DNA from: Paracidovorax cattleyae
Lineage (GTDB): Bacteria; Pseudomonadota; Gammaproteobacteria; Burkholderiales; Burkholderiaceae_C
Direction: 5' to 3'
Length of the DNA stretch: 64,000 nucleotides
NCBI RefSeq assembly: GCF_900104515.1
Contig: NZ_FNJL01000005.1
Span: 172,250 to 236,249, forward strand
Shown here: piece after piece, positions 40,810-50,463 of the stretch
How the letters are laid out: every line of letters starts with the position of its first letter
How positions within the stretch are numbered: position 1 is the first letter of the stretch
Notes under the pieces: generated by a model
Databases searched by the model: none
What the model was told of the DNA's origin: nothing
The model's input: only the letters and a program-made list of their open reading frames with translations
Translations under genes and position numbers: made by a program

Positions 40810-43689
40810 ATGTCCGACACCACGCCTTCCGCCTCCGAATCCACGCCCGGAACCGACTACCGCGCGACGCTGAACCTGCCCGACACGCCCTTCCCCATGC
40901 GCGGCGACCTGCCCAGGCGCGAGCCGGGTTGGGTGAAGGAATGGGACGAGAAAGGCATCTACAAGCGCCTGCGCGACGCCCGGCGCGGGGCTCCGAAGTT
41001 CATCCTGCACGACGGCCCGCCCTACGCCAACGGCCAGATCCACATGGGCCATGCGGTGAACAAGATCCTCAAGGACATGATCACCAAGGCGCGGCAGCTC
41101 GAAGGCTTCGACGCGCTCTACGTGCCCGGCTGGGACTGCCACGGCCTGCCGATCGAGAACGCCATCGAGAAGCAGCATGGCCGCAACCTGCCGCGTGACG
41201 AAATGCAGGCCAAGGGCCGCGCCTACGCCACCGAGCAGATCGCGCAGCAGATGGCCGACTTCCAGCGCCTGGGCGTGCTGGGCGAATGGGACCACCCCTA
41301 CAAGACGATGAACTTCGCCAACGAGGCAGGCGAAATCCGCGCGTTCAAGCGCGTGATGGAGCGCGGCTTCGTCTATCGGGGCCTCAAGCCCGTCTATTGG
41401 TGCTTCGACTGCGGCTCGTCGCTGGCCGAGTTCGAGATCGAATACCAGGACAAGAAGAGCACCACGCTGGACGTGGCCTTCAAGGCGCACGACCCGGCCG
41501 CGCTGGCCGCCGCCTTCGGCCTGCCGGCCCTGCCCAAGGACGCCTTCGTCGTCATCTGGACCACCACCGCCTGGACCATCCCGGCCAACCAGGCGCTGAA
41601 CCTGAACCCCGAGATCCGCTATGCGCTGGTGGACACGGGCGAGCGCATCCTGCTGGTGGCCGAGCCGCTGGTGGCATCGTGCCTGGAACGCTACGGCCTC
41701 ACGGGCAGCGTGATCGCCACCACCCTGGGCAGGCAGCTGGGCGGGCTGGAATTCGAGCACCCGCTCCACGACGTGGCGAGCGATGACGGCAGTTACGGCT
41801 ACCGGCGCCTCTCGCCGGTGTACCTGGCCGACTACGCCACGGCCGACGACGGCACGGGTATCGTGCATTCGTCGCCCGCCTACGGCCTGGAGGATTTCAA
41901 CTCCTGCGTGGCGCACGGCCTGGCGCTGGACGACATCCTCAACCCCGTGCAGGGCAACGGCGCCTACGCGGCCGACTTCCCGCTGTTCGGCGGCCAGCAC
42001 ATCTGGAAGGCCGTGCCGGCCGTCATCGAGGCATTGAGGAACGCAGGCCGCCTGATGGCCACCAAGGACATCGTCCACAGCTATCCGCACTGCTGGCGCC
42101 ACAAGACGCCGGTGATCTACCGCGCCGCGGCGCAATGGTTCGTTCGCATGGACGAGGGCGAGGGCGTGTTCACGAAGCCCGGCGAGAAGCCCGCGAAGAC
42201 GCTGCGCCAGATCGCCCTCGACGCCATCGAGCACACGAGCTTCTATCCGCAGAACGGCAAGGCGCGCCTGCACGACATGATCGCCGGGCGGCCGGACTGG
42301 TGCATCTCGCGCCAGCGCAGCTGGGGCGTGCCCATCCCGTTCTTCCTGCACAAGGACTCGGGCGAGCTGCATCCGCGCACCATGGAGATCATGGACCAGG
42401 CCGCCGCCATCGTCGAGGCGGGCGGCATCGAGGCCTGGAGCCGCGTGACGGTGGAAGAGATCCTGGGCGCCCAGGACGCGCCGCACTACACCAAGAGCAC
42501 CGACATCCTGGAGGTGTGGTTCGACTCCGGCTCCACCTTCTTCCACGTGCTGCGCGGCACCCATCCGGAGGTGCACCACGACAGCGGCCCCGAGGCCGAC
42601 CTGTACCTGGAGGGCCACGACCAGCACCGCGGCTGGTTCCATTCCTCGCTGCTGCTGGCGAGCGCCCTCTACGGCCGTGCGCCCTACCGGGGCCTGCTCA
42701 CGCACGGCTTCACGGTGGACAGCCAGGGCCGCAAGATGAGCAAGTCGCTGGGCAACGGCATCGATCCGCAGGAGATCAACAAGAAGCTGGGCGCGGAGAT
42801 CATCCGCCTGTGGGTGGCGGCGAGCGACTATTCGGGCGACATCGCGGGCGACGACAAGATCCTGGCGCGCGTGGTGGACGCCTATCGCCGCATCCGCAAC
42901 ACGCTGCGCTTCCTGCTGGCCAACGTGAGCGACTTCGATCCCGCCACGGACGCCGTGCCGTTCCCGCAGATGCTGGAGATCGACCGCTATGCGCTCACGC
43001 GCGCGGCGGAGTTCCAGGCCGAGGTGCTGGCGCACTATCAGGTGTATGAGTTCCACCCGGTGGTGGCCAAGCTGCAGCTCTACTGCTCGGAGGACCTGGG
43101 CGGCTTCTACCTCGACGTGCTGAAGGACCGGCTCTACACCACCGCGCCGAAGAGCCTGGCGCGCCGCAGCGCCCAGACCGCGCTGCACCAGATCACGCAC
43201 GCCATGCTGCGCTGGATGGCGCCATTCCTGTCCTTCACGGCCGAAGAGGCCTGGAAGACCTTCGGCCACTCCGAATCCATCTTCCTGGAGACCTACCAGC
43301 CCATCGCCGGGGCCGACGAAGGCCTGGCCGCGAAGTGGACACGCATCCGCGCCATCCGCGATGCGGTGAACAAGGAGATCGAGGCGGTGCGCGCCGCGGG
43401 CCAGGTGGGCTCGTCGCTGCAGGCCAACGTCACCCTGGTGGCCGGCCCGGAAGACCATGCGCTGCTGTCCAGCCTGGGCGAGGACCTGAAGTTCGTGTTC
43501 ATCACCTCCGCCGTCGAGCTGGTGGCGGGCGATGCGCTCGACATCCGCGTGGCGGCCAGCCCGGACGCAAAGTGCGAGCGCTGCTGGCACTACCGCGCCG
43601 ACGTGGGCCGTGACCCGGCCCACCCGACCATCTGCGGCCGGTGCGTGAGCAACCTGTACGGCAGCGGCGAAGCGCGGGAGCACGCATAA
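40810..43689 (+). CDS. ileS: Isoleucyl-tRNA synthetase
   Basis: A 959-residue class I synthetase. The HIGH motif appears as [18 protein letters not shown] near residue 73, the CP1 editing domain includes [20 protein letters not shown], the KMSKS loop is [14 protein letters not shown] near 640, and the C-terminal zinc finger has CERCWHYR with a later CGRC. The start at 40810 (MSDTTPSAS) is preferred over more upstream in-frame codons that encode Pro/Ala-rich sequence. The stop codon is directly followed by the lspA start. Confidence 0.97.
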   Translation: MSDTTPSASESTPGTDYRATLNLPDTPFPMRGDLPRREPGWVKEWDEKGIYKRLRDARRGAPKFILHDGPPYANGQIHMGHAVNKILKDMITKARQLEGFDALYVPGWDCHGLPIENAIEKQHGRNLPRDEMQAKGRAYATEQIAQQMADFQRLGVLGEWDHPYKTMNFANEAGEIRAFKRVMERGFVYRGLKPVYWCFDCGSSLAEFEIEYQDKKSTTLDVAFKAHDPAALAAAFGLPALPKDAFVVIWTTTAWTIPANQALNLNPEIRYALVDTGERILLVAEPLVASCLERYGLTGSVIATTLGRQLGGLEFEHPLHDVASDDGSYGYRRLSPVYLADYATADDGTGIVHSSPAYGLEDFNSCVAHGLALDDILNPVQGNGAYAADFPLFGGQHIWKAVPAVIEALRNAGRLMATKDIVHSYPHCWRHKTPVIYRAAAQWFVRMDEGEGVFTKPGEKPAKTLRQIALDAIEHTSFYPQNGKARLHDMIAGRPDWCISRQRSWGVPIPFFLHKDSGELHPRTMEIMDQAAAIVEAGGIEAWSRVTVEEILGAQDAPHYTKSTDILEVWFDSGSTFFHVLRGTHPEVHHDSGPEADLYLEGHDQHRGWFHSSLLLASALYGRAPYRGLLTHGFTVDSQGRKMSKSLGNGIDPQEINKKLGAEIIRLWVAASDYSGDIAGDDKILARVVDAYRRIRNTLRFLLANVSDFDPATDAVPFPQMLEIDRYALTRAAEFQAEVLAHYQVYEFHPVVAKLQLYCSEDLGGFYLDVLKDRLYTTAPKSLARRSAQTALHQITHAMLRWMAPFLSFTAEEAWKTFGHSESIFLETYQPIAGADEGLAAKWTRIRAIRDAVNKEIEAVRAAGQVGSSLQANVTLVAGPEDHALLSSLGEDLKFVFITSAVELVAGDALDIRVAASPDAKCERCWHYRADVGRDPAHPTICGRCVSNLYGSGEAREHA

Positions 43690-44199
43690 ATGGCCCGCGG
43701 CAACGCTTCCTCCTCCGCGTCCGGCAAGGGCTCGCTGTGGCCCTGGCTGGCCTGGGCCGTTCTGCTGCTCGTGGCCGACCAGTTCACCAAGACGCTGATC
43801 CTGGGCTATTACCGCCTGGGCGACGCCACCTACGTCACCAGCTTCTTCAACATCGTGCGGGCGCACAACACCGGCGCGGCGTTCTCGTTCCTGGCGGATG
43901 CGGGCGGCTGGCAGCGCTGGGTGTTCACCGGCATCGGCGTGGCGGCGGCGCTGTTCATCGTCTGGCAGCTGCGCGCCCATCCGGGGCAGAAGCTGTTCTG
44001 CTTCGCACTCTCCAGCATCCTGGGCGGCGCCATCGGCAACGTGGTGGACCGCATGATGCACGGCTACGTGGTGGACTTCCTGGACTTCCACGCACGCGGC
44101 TGGCACTTCCCGGCCTTCAACCTGGCCGACTCCGCGATCACGGTCGGCGCGGCCTGCCTGATCATCGACGAGCTGATGCGGGTGCGGCGGGGCAGCTGA
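43690..44199 (+). CDS. lspA: Signal peptidase II (prolipoprotein)
   Basis: A 169-residue inner-membrane aspartic protease with four helices. The catalytic Asp residues are in [17 protein letters not shown] and [12 protein letters not shown], and [18 protein letters not shown] is the conserved N-terminal region. It removes the signal peptide of lipid-modified prolipoproteins. Its ATG abuts the ileS stop, so translation is coupled. Confidence 0.97.
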   Translation: MARGNASSSASGKGSLWPWLAWAVLLLVADQFTKTLILGYYRLGDATYVTSFFNIVRAHNTGAAFSFLADAGGWQRWVFTGIGVAAALFIVWQLRAHPGQKLFCFALSSILGGAIGNVVDRMMHGYVVDFLDFHARGWHFPAFNLADSAITVGAACLIIDELMRVRRGS

Positions 44200-44217
44200 C
44201 CGCATGCCGGATGCCAC

Positions 44218-44239
44218 CGGCCCGGGGCGCGCCGGGCCG
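44218..44239. terminator. Hairpin between convergent lspA and the HopX-like gene
   Basis: CGGCCCGG, loop GGCGCG, CCGGGCCG is a perfect 8-bp stem located in the 40-nt gap between two convergent stop codons. There is no T tract on either side, so termination may be Rho-assisted. Confidence 0.5.
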
Positions 44240-45442
44240 TCAGGACGTTCTCTGGCGGAGCCGGCAGGCGGCGCCGTACAGCAAGGCGGGCACTTCTGCC
44301 ACGGCCTGGCGCACGCCCAGCCCGGCGGTCATCTGCCGGGCCACGCCCACGGCCTGCACACCATAGCGCAGCGCGCGCCGCGCATCCTGCATCGCGGGTA
44401 GCGCCTCCAGTGCCTCACGGGGCACCCCGGCACTGGCGGCCCGCTCCGCCTCTCCGGCACCGGATAGTTTCCGCTGGATCCTGCGCTCGAAGGCCCTGCT
44501 GACGGCCGGCATGGCTGGATAGGCATAGCCGGGGGGAGGCAGGGAGCCTTCCGGAACCTGGCTCCGTTCGTACTCGACCCATGCATGCAGGGCGGCGCCG
44601 GAGTGTGCGAGCAACCCGTCGAGGCAGGCTTTTTCCGGGCCGCCCTGCACGAAGTATTCCTGCTTGGTCGCCGGCGTGTCGGACCACTGCCCATCGGGAG
44701 CGAACACGGCGGGCCCTTCCAGCCAGGCATCCATGACGAGGTCGTCCTCCGGCCCGCCATCACCGCGCACTTCGGTCCATACGTGCGGGATCTCGTGGGA
44801 AATCACCTGGCAGAGCGACTCTTGCGGTCGCAACCGGGGCACATGCAGCAGGGCTGCGAGCGCCGCATGCTCGTCGCAGTTGCCGGCCCCGGCCGCGATC
44901 GCCCCGGCGGCGCTTGCGGCCACCTGGGGCCAGCCGGCACCCACCAGATGCCCCGCCACGGCCCTGGCGGCGATCATCCCGCGCAGGCTCTCGCCTCCGG
45001 TGCGCTCGATGTCCTGCGCCACATTGCCCCGCCCTGTGTACAGCAGGCCGCGCGTTGCCTCGACCGTACAGTGGGCCTGCCGCAATCGGGCCAGATCCGG
45101 AACTTCCACGTGCCGTCCGTCGATCGCCCGCGCCATGACATAGGGCCGTAAAAGCGCATCGCCAGCCACACCGCGGCGTGGCGCAGGCAGCCCTGGGGGC
45201 ACCCCTCGGGGCCGCAGTTCCCCGCCGGCACCGGCCACGACGGTGGAGGATCCGCCGTGTGCATGCGGCAGGGATGCGGCAGGCGCGGAACGGGCCCGGG
45301 GCGATGGCAGAGCGCTGGCCGAGGTGAGGCGGGAAACCATGGGCGAGATGCTGGACGCTCCCATGCCATCCGGCGGCCTGCTGGACGAAGCAGGTGGCCA
45401 GGTAAACGAAGGCATGGTCCCGGTGGGCGGCCCCGCTGTCAT
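44240..45442 (-). CDS. Putative type III effector, HopX/XopE (AvrPphE)-like
   Basis: A 400-residue protein from the ATG at 45442. The first 80 residues are disordered and rich in Ser, Pro and Ala without a Sec signal, as in type III secreted proteins. The remainder holds a transglutaminase-like Cys-His-Asp set: AGAGNCDEHAALA (Cys189), SHEIPHVWTEV (His220) and LVMDAW (Asp238), with the preceding conserved helix ARAVAGHLVGAGW. This pattern and the order match the HopX/XopE family as I know it. Alternative starts are the ATGs at 45415 and 45364. No consensus PIP box lies upstream; a one-base-too-long version (TTCGT-N16-TTCGT) falls inside the reading frame at 45385-45410. It is divergent from a LacI regulator. 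The family call is by eye. Confidence 0.6.
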   Translation of the reverse strand: MTAGPPTGTMPSFTWPPASSSRPPDGMGASSISPMVSRLTSASALPSPRARSAPAASLPHAHGGSSTVVAGAGGELRPRGVPPGLPAPRRGVAGDALLRPYVMARAIDGRHVEVPDLARLRQAHCTVEATRGLLYTGRGNVAQDIERTGGESLRGMIAARAVAGHLVGAGWPQVAASAAGAIAAGAGNCDEHAALAALLHVPRLRPQESLCQVISHEIPHVWTEVRGDGGPEDDLVMDAWLEGPAVFAPDGQWSDTPATKQEYFVQGGPEKACLDGLLAHSGAALHAWVEYERSQVPEGSLPPPGYAYPAMPAVSRAFERRIQRKLSGAGEAERAASAGVPREALEALPAMQDARRALRYGVQAVGVARQMTAGLGVRQAVAEVPALLYGAACRLRQRTS

Positions 45443-45471
45443 CGCCCCGTCACGCGGTCGGGCTCCAATGC

Positions 45472-45489
45472 CATGAAATCGATTACATG
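45472..45489. promoter_or_regulatory. LacI-family operator
   Basis: CATGAAATCGATTACATG is an 18-bp palindrome with one mismatched symmetric pair and a central CG, the form typical of LacI-family operators (TGnAAnCGnTTnCA). It lies 26 nt upstream of the lacI-type start and 30 nt upstream of the HopX-like start, so it could control both. Confidence 0.7.
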
Positions 45490-45514
45490 GCCTGTCTGCA
45501 GCCGCCTTCCCCGC

Positions 45515-46519
45515 ATGACCATCCAGCACGTCGCCCACGAAGCCGGTGTATCGGTCGCCACCGTCTCCCGCGTTTTCAACACCCCCGACAAGGTGATGCC
45601 TGCCACGCGCGCCTCGGTGCTCGGCGCCGCCGAGCGGCTGGGCTATGTGCCCAACGCCACGGCGCGCACGCTGCGCACCCAGCGCAGCCACGTCATCGGC
45701 GTGGTGCTGCCCACGCTGCTGAATCCGGTGTTCGCGGAATGCCTGGACGGCATCGCGCAGGCCGCGGCCCGGGGGGGCTACGCCATCCTGCCGTTCACCA
45801 CCAGCTACGCGGTGGCGCAGGAAGAGCGCGCCGTGCACCAGTTGCTGGCGGGCAATGTGGACGGCATGGTCCTCGTGGTGTCCCAGCCCCAGGACTCGGC
45901 CGCGCTGGAGCGGCTCGCCGCGGCGCAGCTGCCGTATGTGCTGGCCTACAACCGGCATCCGGCCCATCCCTGCGTCTCGGTGGACAGCGAAGGCGCCGTG
46001 GCGGAACTGGTCGCGCAACTGGCCGCCCTGGGACACCGCCGCATCGCCATGGTGAGCGGGCAGCTCGCCGCGTCCGACCGGGCGCAGCAGCGCTGCCGCG
46101 GCTTCGTGTGCGGCATGGCGCAGGCGGGCCTGGCCCCGGCGCGGGTCGTGGAAGTGCCCTTCGTCGAGACCGCCGTGCAGGAAGTGGCCGAGCTGCTGAG
46201 CGGCCCGCAGCGGCCCACCGCCCTGGTCTGCTCCAACGACCTCATCGCGATCCGCTGCCTGCGCGCGGCGCACATGGCAGGGCTCGAAGTGCCGCGCGAC
46301 CTCAGCGTGGTGGGCTTCGATGGCATCGCGCTGGGACGGGACCTGACGCCCGTGCTCGGCACGGTGGCACAGCCCAATGCCGATATCGGCCGCTGCAGCG
46401 TGGAACTGCTGATCCACGCCATGGCCTCGCACATGCCGTCCACGCCGGAGGCCAGCCTGACGCTGCCGCACCGCTTCCGCGCCGGTGGCTCCTGCGCTGC
46501 GGCACCAGGCGGCGACTGA
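45515..46519 (+). CDS. LacI-family transcriptional regulator
   Basis: A 334-residue regulator. The helix-turn-helix is at the very N-terminus (MTIQHVAHEAGVSVATVSRVFN), followed by the hinge NATARTLRTQRS and a periplasmic-binding-protein-like effector domain (VIGVVLPTLLNPVFAECLDG to LSVVGFDGIALGRDLTPVLG). The start at 45515 gives the standard family length. It is the first gene of a row with an ABC transporter and phosphodiesterase, and the operator in front of it implies autoregulation. The inducer is probably the transported compound or a product of the phosphodiesterase. Confidence 0.93.
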   Translation: MTIQHVAHEAGVSVATVSRVFNTPDKVMPATRASVLGAAERLGYVPNATARTLRTQRSHVIGVVLPTLLNPVFAECLDGIAQAAARGGYAILPFTTSYAVAQEERAVHQLLAGNVDGMVLVVSQPQDSAALERLAAAQLPYVLAYNRHPAHPCVSVDSEGAVAELVAQLAALGHRRIAMVSGQLAASDRAQQRCRGFVCGMAQAGLAPARVVEVPFVETAVQEVAELLSGPQRPTALVCSNDLIAIRCLRAAHMAGLEVPRDLSVVGFDGIALGRDLTPVLGTVAQPNADIGRCSVELLIHAMASHMPSTPEASLTLPHRFRAGGSCAAAPGGD

Positions 46520-46588
46520 CCCCAGGGCCTGCCGCACCCGTTTCCCTTCGTTCCCTTTCTTTGTTCCTCGCCATACAGGAGTTCCCCG

Positions 46589-47602
46589 ATGCGATCCGCC
46601 CTCCAGCAATTCACCCGCGCCGCCGCGCTCGCCCTCGGCCTGACCGCCACCGGCGGCGCCTTCGCGCAGACCGCCATCTGCTACAACTGCCCGCCCGAAT
46701 GGGCCGACTGGGGCGCCCAGCTCAGGGCCATCAAGGCCCGGACCGGTGTCACCGTGCCGCCGGACAACAAGAACTCCGGCCAGTCGCTCGCACAGCTGTC
46801 CGCCGAGCGCGCCAGCCCCGTCGCCGACGTGACCTACCTGGGCGTGACCTTCGCCATCCAGGGCCAGAAGGACGGCCTGCTGGGCACCTACCAGCCCGCC
46901 GGCTGGAAGGACATTCCCGACGGCCTGAAGGACCCGGCCGGCCACTGGTTCACGATCCATTCGGGCACGCTGGGCTTCATGGTCAACGTCGATGCGCTGG
47001 GCGGCAAACCGGTGCCGAAGTCGTGGGCCGACCTGCTCAAGCCCGAGTACAAGGGCCTGGTCGGCTACCTGGACCCGGCCTCGGCCTTCGTGGGCTACGT
47101 GGGCGCCGTGGCCGCCAACCAGGCGCGCGGCGGCACGCTGGAGAACTTCGGCCCCGGCATCGAGTACTTCAAGGCGCTGCAGAAGAACGAGCCCATCGTG
47201 CCCAAGCAGACCGCCTATGCGCGCGTGCTCTCGGGCGAGATCGCGATCCTGCTGGACTACGACTTCAACGCCTACCGCGCCAAATACAAGGACGGCGCCA
47301 ACGTGCAGTTCGTCATCCCGGCCGAGGGCACGGTGGTGGTGCCCTACGTGATGGGCATGGTCGCCAGCGCACCCCACGCCGCCGACGCGAAGAAGGTGCT
47401 GGACTTCGTGCTCTCCGACGAGGGCCAGGCGATCTGGGCCAAGGCCTACCTGCGGCCAGTGCGCGCCGCCGCCATGCCCGCCGACGTGCAGGCGCGCTTC
47501 CTGCCTGCCATCGAATACCAGCGTGCGAAGACGGTGGACTACGGCCGCATGGCCGCGGTGCAGAAGGCGTTTTCCGACCGCTACCTGCAGGACGTGAAAT
47601 GA
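46589..47602 (+). CDS. ABC transporter extracellular solute-binding protein
   Basis: A 337-residue periplasmic protein. The signal peptide ends at GGAFA (residue 26). The fold is the type II PotD/AfuA-like binding protein: WADWGAQLRAIKARTGVTV, VADVTYLGVTFAIQGQKDGLLG, HSGTLGFMVNVDALGGKPVP and WADLLKPEYKGLVGYLDPAS. Two cysteines close to the mature start (ICYNC) are unusual. The stop overlaps the permease start by an ATGA. Ligands of this group include polyamines, iron, phosphonates and phosphorylated sugars; the phosphodiesterase downstream favours a phosphate ester. Confidence 0.9.
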   Translation: MRSALQQFTRAAALALGLTATGGAFAQTAICYNCPPEWADWGAQLRAIKARTGVTVPPDNKNSGQSLAQLSAERASPVADVTYLGVTFAIQGQKDGLLGTYQPAGWKDIPDGLKDPAGHWFTIHSGTLGFMVNVDALGGKPVPKSWADLLKPEYKGLVGYLDPASAFVGYVGAVAANQARGGTLENFGPGIEYFKALQKNEPIVPKQTAYARVLSGEIAILLDYDFNAYRAKYKDGANVQFVIPAEGTVVVPYVMGMVASAPHAADAKKVLDFVLSDEGQAIWAKAYLRPVRAAAMPADVQARFLPAIEYQRAKTVDYGRMAAVQKAFSDRYLQDVK

Positions 47603-48408
47603 GTTCGCGCCACGGCGGTTTCGCCCCCTCGCGCGGCCTGCTGGCCGCGTGCGCCGCGCCGGCCGTGGCGTTCTTCGCGGCCTTCTGGCTGCTGCCCACG
47701 GCCCTGCTGCTGGCGCTGCCGGCACGCCAGGGCTGGGCCACGTATTTCGCGGTGCTGACGAACGGCCGCTACCTGCAGAGCCTGCTGCAGACGCTGGGCC
47801 TGTCGCTGGCCGTCACGCTGGCCACGCTGGTGCTCGGCGCACTGGTGGGCATCACGCTGGCGCGCCAGCGCTTTCCCGGCCGGCAGCTGCTGTTGTCGCT
47901 GCTGACGCTGCCGCTGTCCTTCCCCGGCGTGATCGTGGGCTTCTTCATGATCCTGCTGGGCGGGCGCCAGGGCACCCTGGCGGGCCTGACGCAGTCGCTG
48001 GGCTGGGGCCGCGTGACCTTCGCCTACGGTCTGACGGGCCTGTTCCTCGCCTACCTGTACTTCTCGCTGCCGCGCGCCATCGCCACCTACACGGCGGCGG
48101 CCGGCGCCATGGACGCACAGCTGGAAGAAGCGGCCCGGTCCCTGGGTGCCTCGCGCTGGCGCGTGGCGCGCGACGTGTGGATGCCGGCGCTGGCACCCAC
48201 CACGCTGGCCTGCGGCGCGATCGTGTTCGCCACAGCCATGGGCGCTTTCGGCACGGCGTTCACGCTGTCCGCGAAGTTCGAGGTGCTGCCCATCACCATC
48301 TATGACGAATTCACCAACTATGCCAACTTCGCACTGGCGGCCAGCCTGTCGATCGCGCTGGGGATCATCACCTGGCTGGTGCTCTGGCTCTCTCGCCGCT
48401 GCCAATGA
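47599..48408 (+). CDS. ABC transporter permease, first subunit
   Basis: A 269-residue permease with six membrane segments, starting with the first ATG overlapping the binding-protein stop. The EAA motif is EEAARSLGASRWRVARDVWMPAL near residue 175, which binds the ATPase. It belongs to the PotB/CysU-like family. The frame continues upstream without stops but that part is antisense or shadow sequence; the ATGA overlap fixes the start. A dispersed repeat separates it from the second permease. Confidence 0.9.
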   Translation: MSSRHGGFAPSRGLLAACAAPAVAFFAAFWLLPTALLLALPARQGWATYFAVLTNGRYLQSLLQTLGLSLAVTLATLVLGALVGITLARQRFPGRQLLLSLLTLPLSFPGVIVGFFMILLGGRQGTLAGLTQSLGWGRVTFAYGLTGLFLAYLYFSLPRAIATYTAAAGAMDAQLEEAARSLGASRWRVARDVWMPALAPTTLACGAIVFATAMGAFGTAFTLSAKFEVLPITIYDEFTNYANFALAASLSIALGIITWLVLWLSRRCQ

Positions 48409-48414
48409 GGAACA

Positions 48415-48527
48415 CCCCCCCTGAGGCGCTGCGCGCCTTCCCCCCGCTCTCGCACCGCTGCGCGGCGCGGGCAGGGGGACGACGCCAGCGCGGCGGGGCG
48501 GCCCTTGCGCGGCGTCCGCTGGGCTGG
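48415..48527. repeat. Intergenic GC-rich repeat, copy 2
   Basis: CCCCCCTGAGGCGC, then CAGGGGGACGACGC (48472-48485), then GCGGCGTCCGCTGG repeat the order seen at 32829-32920; this copy has an extra arm GCTCTCGCACCGCTGCGCGG in the middle. It interrupts the operon between the two permease genes (188-nt gap). Confidence 0.75.
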
Positions 48528-48596
48528 ACCGCGCCCGACATGCACGCCGCGACCACGGCCATTCGCGATTGACAACGACTTACTGAGATAGCACCC

Positions 48597-49394
48597 ATGA
48601 GAAACGCACGACAGGCACCCTGGGCGCTGATCGCCCTCACCGCGGTGGTGGCCCTCTTCATGGCCGCGCCCATCGCCCTGTCGGTGATGGCCGGGCTGGT
48701 CAACAACTACGGCACGGGCCTGCGCAGCGGCCTCACGCTGCGCTGGCTGGGCGAGGTGTGGGAGAACTACGGCAGCACCGTGGGCCGGTCGCTGTGGCTG
48801 GCACTGCTGTGCGTGGCGGGCAACCTGCTGATCGGCGTGCCCTGCGCCTATGCGCTGGCGCGCAGCCGCTCGCGCGCCGCGCGGCTCTTCGAGGAGCTGC
48901 TGACCCTGCCCGTGGCAGTGCCGGGCCTGGCCAGCGCCCTGGCGCTGATCCTGGCCTACGGCCAGCTTTCAGGCTTCCGCCAGAGCTTCGCCTTCATCCT
49001 CGTCGGACACATGGTGTTCACCCTGCCCTTCATGGTGCGCACCGTGGGCGCGGCCTTCCGGAAGGACGAGCTGCGCTCGCTGGAAGAAGCCGCGCGCTCG
49101 CTGGGCGCCCGCTTCGTGCAGCGCTTCCTCGGCGTGCTGGTGCCGGCCGTGCTGCCGGCCATCGTGGCGGGCAGCATGATGGTGTTCACGCTCTCGGTGG
49201 GCGAATTCAACCTCACCTGGATGCTGCACACCCCGCTCACCCGCACCCTGCCCGTGGGGCTGGCAGACAGCTATGCCTCCATGCGCATCGAGATCGGCTC
49301 GGCCTATACCCTCGTCTTCCTCACCGTCATCCTGCCCGTGCTCTGGGGCCTGCAGGCCGTCGGCACCCTCATCGAGAGACACCATGGCACTTGA
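48597..49394 (+). CDS. ABC transporter permease, second subunit
   Basis: A 265-residue permease with six hydrophobic segments (ALIALTAVVALFMAAPIALS; LWLALLCVAGNLLIGVPCAY) and an EAA loop EEAARSLGARFVQRFLGVLVPAV near residue 165. It is PotC-like and pairs with the first permease. Its end overlaps the ATP-binding subunit gene by 11 nt, so translation of those two is coupled. The 188-nt gap before it, occupied by the repeat, is unusual within such an operon. Confidence 0.9.
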   Translation: MRNARQAPWALIALTAVVALFMAAPIALSVMAGLVNNYGTGLRSGLTLRWLGEVWENYGSTVGRSLWLALLCVAGNLLIGVPCAYALARSRSRAARLFEELLTLPVAVPGLASALALILAYGQLSGFRQSFAFILVGHMVFTLPFMVRTVGAAFRKDELRSLEEAARSLGARFVQRFLGVLVPAVLPAIVAGSMMVFTLSVGEFNLTWMLHTPLTRTLPVGLADSYASMRIEIGSAYTLVFLTVILPVLWGLQAVGTLIERHHGT

Positions 49395-50463
49395 ACTCGA
49401 ACGCACGCGCGTGGACATCGTCCGGTGCGCCAAAACCTATACCGGCGGCACCCGCGGCCTGCAGCCCACCGACCTGGCCGTGGAGCCCGGCGAGGTACTC
49501 GCCCTGCTGGGCCCCTCGGGCTGCGGCAAGACCACGCTGCTGCGGTTGATCGCCGGGCTGGAGGCGCCCGACGCCGGCAGCCGCATCGCCTTCGGCGGCA
49601 CCGACGTGACGCAGTGGCCCATCGAGCGGCGCGGCGTGGGCATGGTGTTCCAGCACTACGCGCTGTTCCCGCAGATGACGGTGGAGAGCAATATCGGCTA
49701 TGGCCTGAAGATCCGCGGCACGCCCGAAGCCGAGCGCCGCCGCGTGGTGGGCGAGCTGATCGACCTGGTGCGCCTGAATGGCCTGGAGAAGCGTCGCCCG
49801 GCGGAGCTTTCGGGCGGGCAGCGCCAGCGCGTGGCCCTGGCCCGCGCCGTGGCCGTGCGCCCGCGCGTGCTGCTGCTGGACGAGCCGCTCACCGCACTGG
49901 ACGCCAAGCTGAAGGAATCGCTGCGCGACGAGCTGGCCGAGCTGCTGCGCCGCCTGCACATCACCGCCATCCACGTCACCCACGACCAGCAGGAAGCGCT
50001 CGCCATCGCCGACCGGCTGGCCGTGATGCAGGCCGGCCGCATCGTGCAGGTGGGCGACGGCGAGACGCTCTACCGAGCCCCCGCCCACCCCTTCGTGGCG
50101 TCCTTCCTGGGGCGGGTGAACCGGCTGGAACAGCCCGCCGGCGGGCGCCAGGGCATGATCGACCTGGGCGGCCTGGAACTGCCCGCTCCGGCCGGCCCGC
50201 ACTGCAGCGCCTGGCTGGTGCGGCCGGAAGACGTGGAAGTCGAGCCCACGGTGCCGGGACGGCCCGGCTGGGGCCATGCCGAAGTGACACACCGCAGCTT
50301 CCTGGGCGACCGCGTACAGCTCACGCTGAAGGCGTCCGGCCAGGCCCCGCTGCGCGCCGACGTGGCCCGCGACCATGCCGCCCGCGTGGGCGACGGCGTG
50401 GCCGTGCGCATCGCCCCCCAGCGCCTCATGCCCCTGAGCGAAGCAACACTCCCGACACCATGA
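49384..50463 (+). CDS. ABC transporter ATP-binding protein (PotA/UgpC-like)
   Basis: A 359-residue ATPase with Walker A GPSGCGKT near residue 43, signature LSGGQRQRVALARA near 141, Walker B VLLLDEPLTAL, and the H-loop ITAIHVTHDQQEALAIADRL. The C-terminal 110 residues form a TOBE/OB regulatory domain (SFLGRVNRLEQPAGG to SFLGDRVQLTLKASG), as in polyamine and sugar-phosphate importers. It overlaps the permease gene by 11 nt at its start and the phosphodiesterase gene by 4 nt at its end. Confidence 0.93.
   Translation: MALELERTRVDIVRCAKTYTGGTRGLQPTDLAVEPGEVLALLGPSGCGKTTLLRLIAGLEAPDAGSRIAFGGTDVTQWPIERRGVGMVFQHYALFPQMTVESNIGYGLKIRGTPEAERRRVVGELIDLVRLNGLEKRRPAELSGGQRQRVALARAVAVRPRVLLLDEPLTALDAKLKESLRDELAELLRRLHITAIHVTHDQQEALAIADRLAVMQAGRIVQVGDGETLYRAPAHPFVASFLGRVNRLEQPAGGRQGMIDLGGLELPAPAGPHCSAWLVRPEDVEVEPTVPGRPGWGHAEVTHRSFLGDRVQLTLKASGQAPLRADVARDHAARVGDGVAVRIAPQRLMPLSEATLPTP

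Noticed and set aside
45385..45410. PIP-like TTCGT-N16-TTCGT on the minus strand near the HopX-like gene
   Set aside because: Spacer is one base too long and the element lies inside the coding frame; the matching -10 would leave no leader before the next ATG.
45443..47725. Long open minus-strand frame upstream of the HopX-like gene
   Set aside because: Antisense to the LacI and binding-protein genes; no family pattern, so the effector start was set at 45442.
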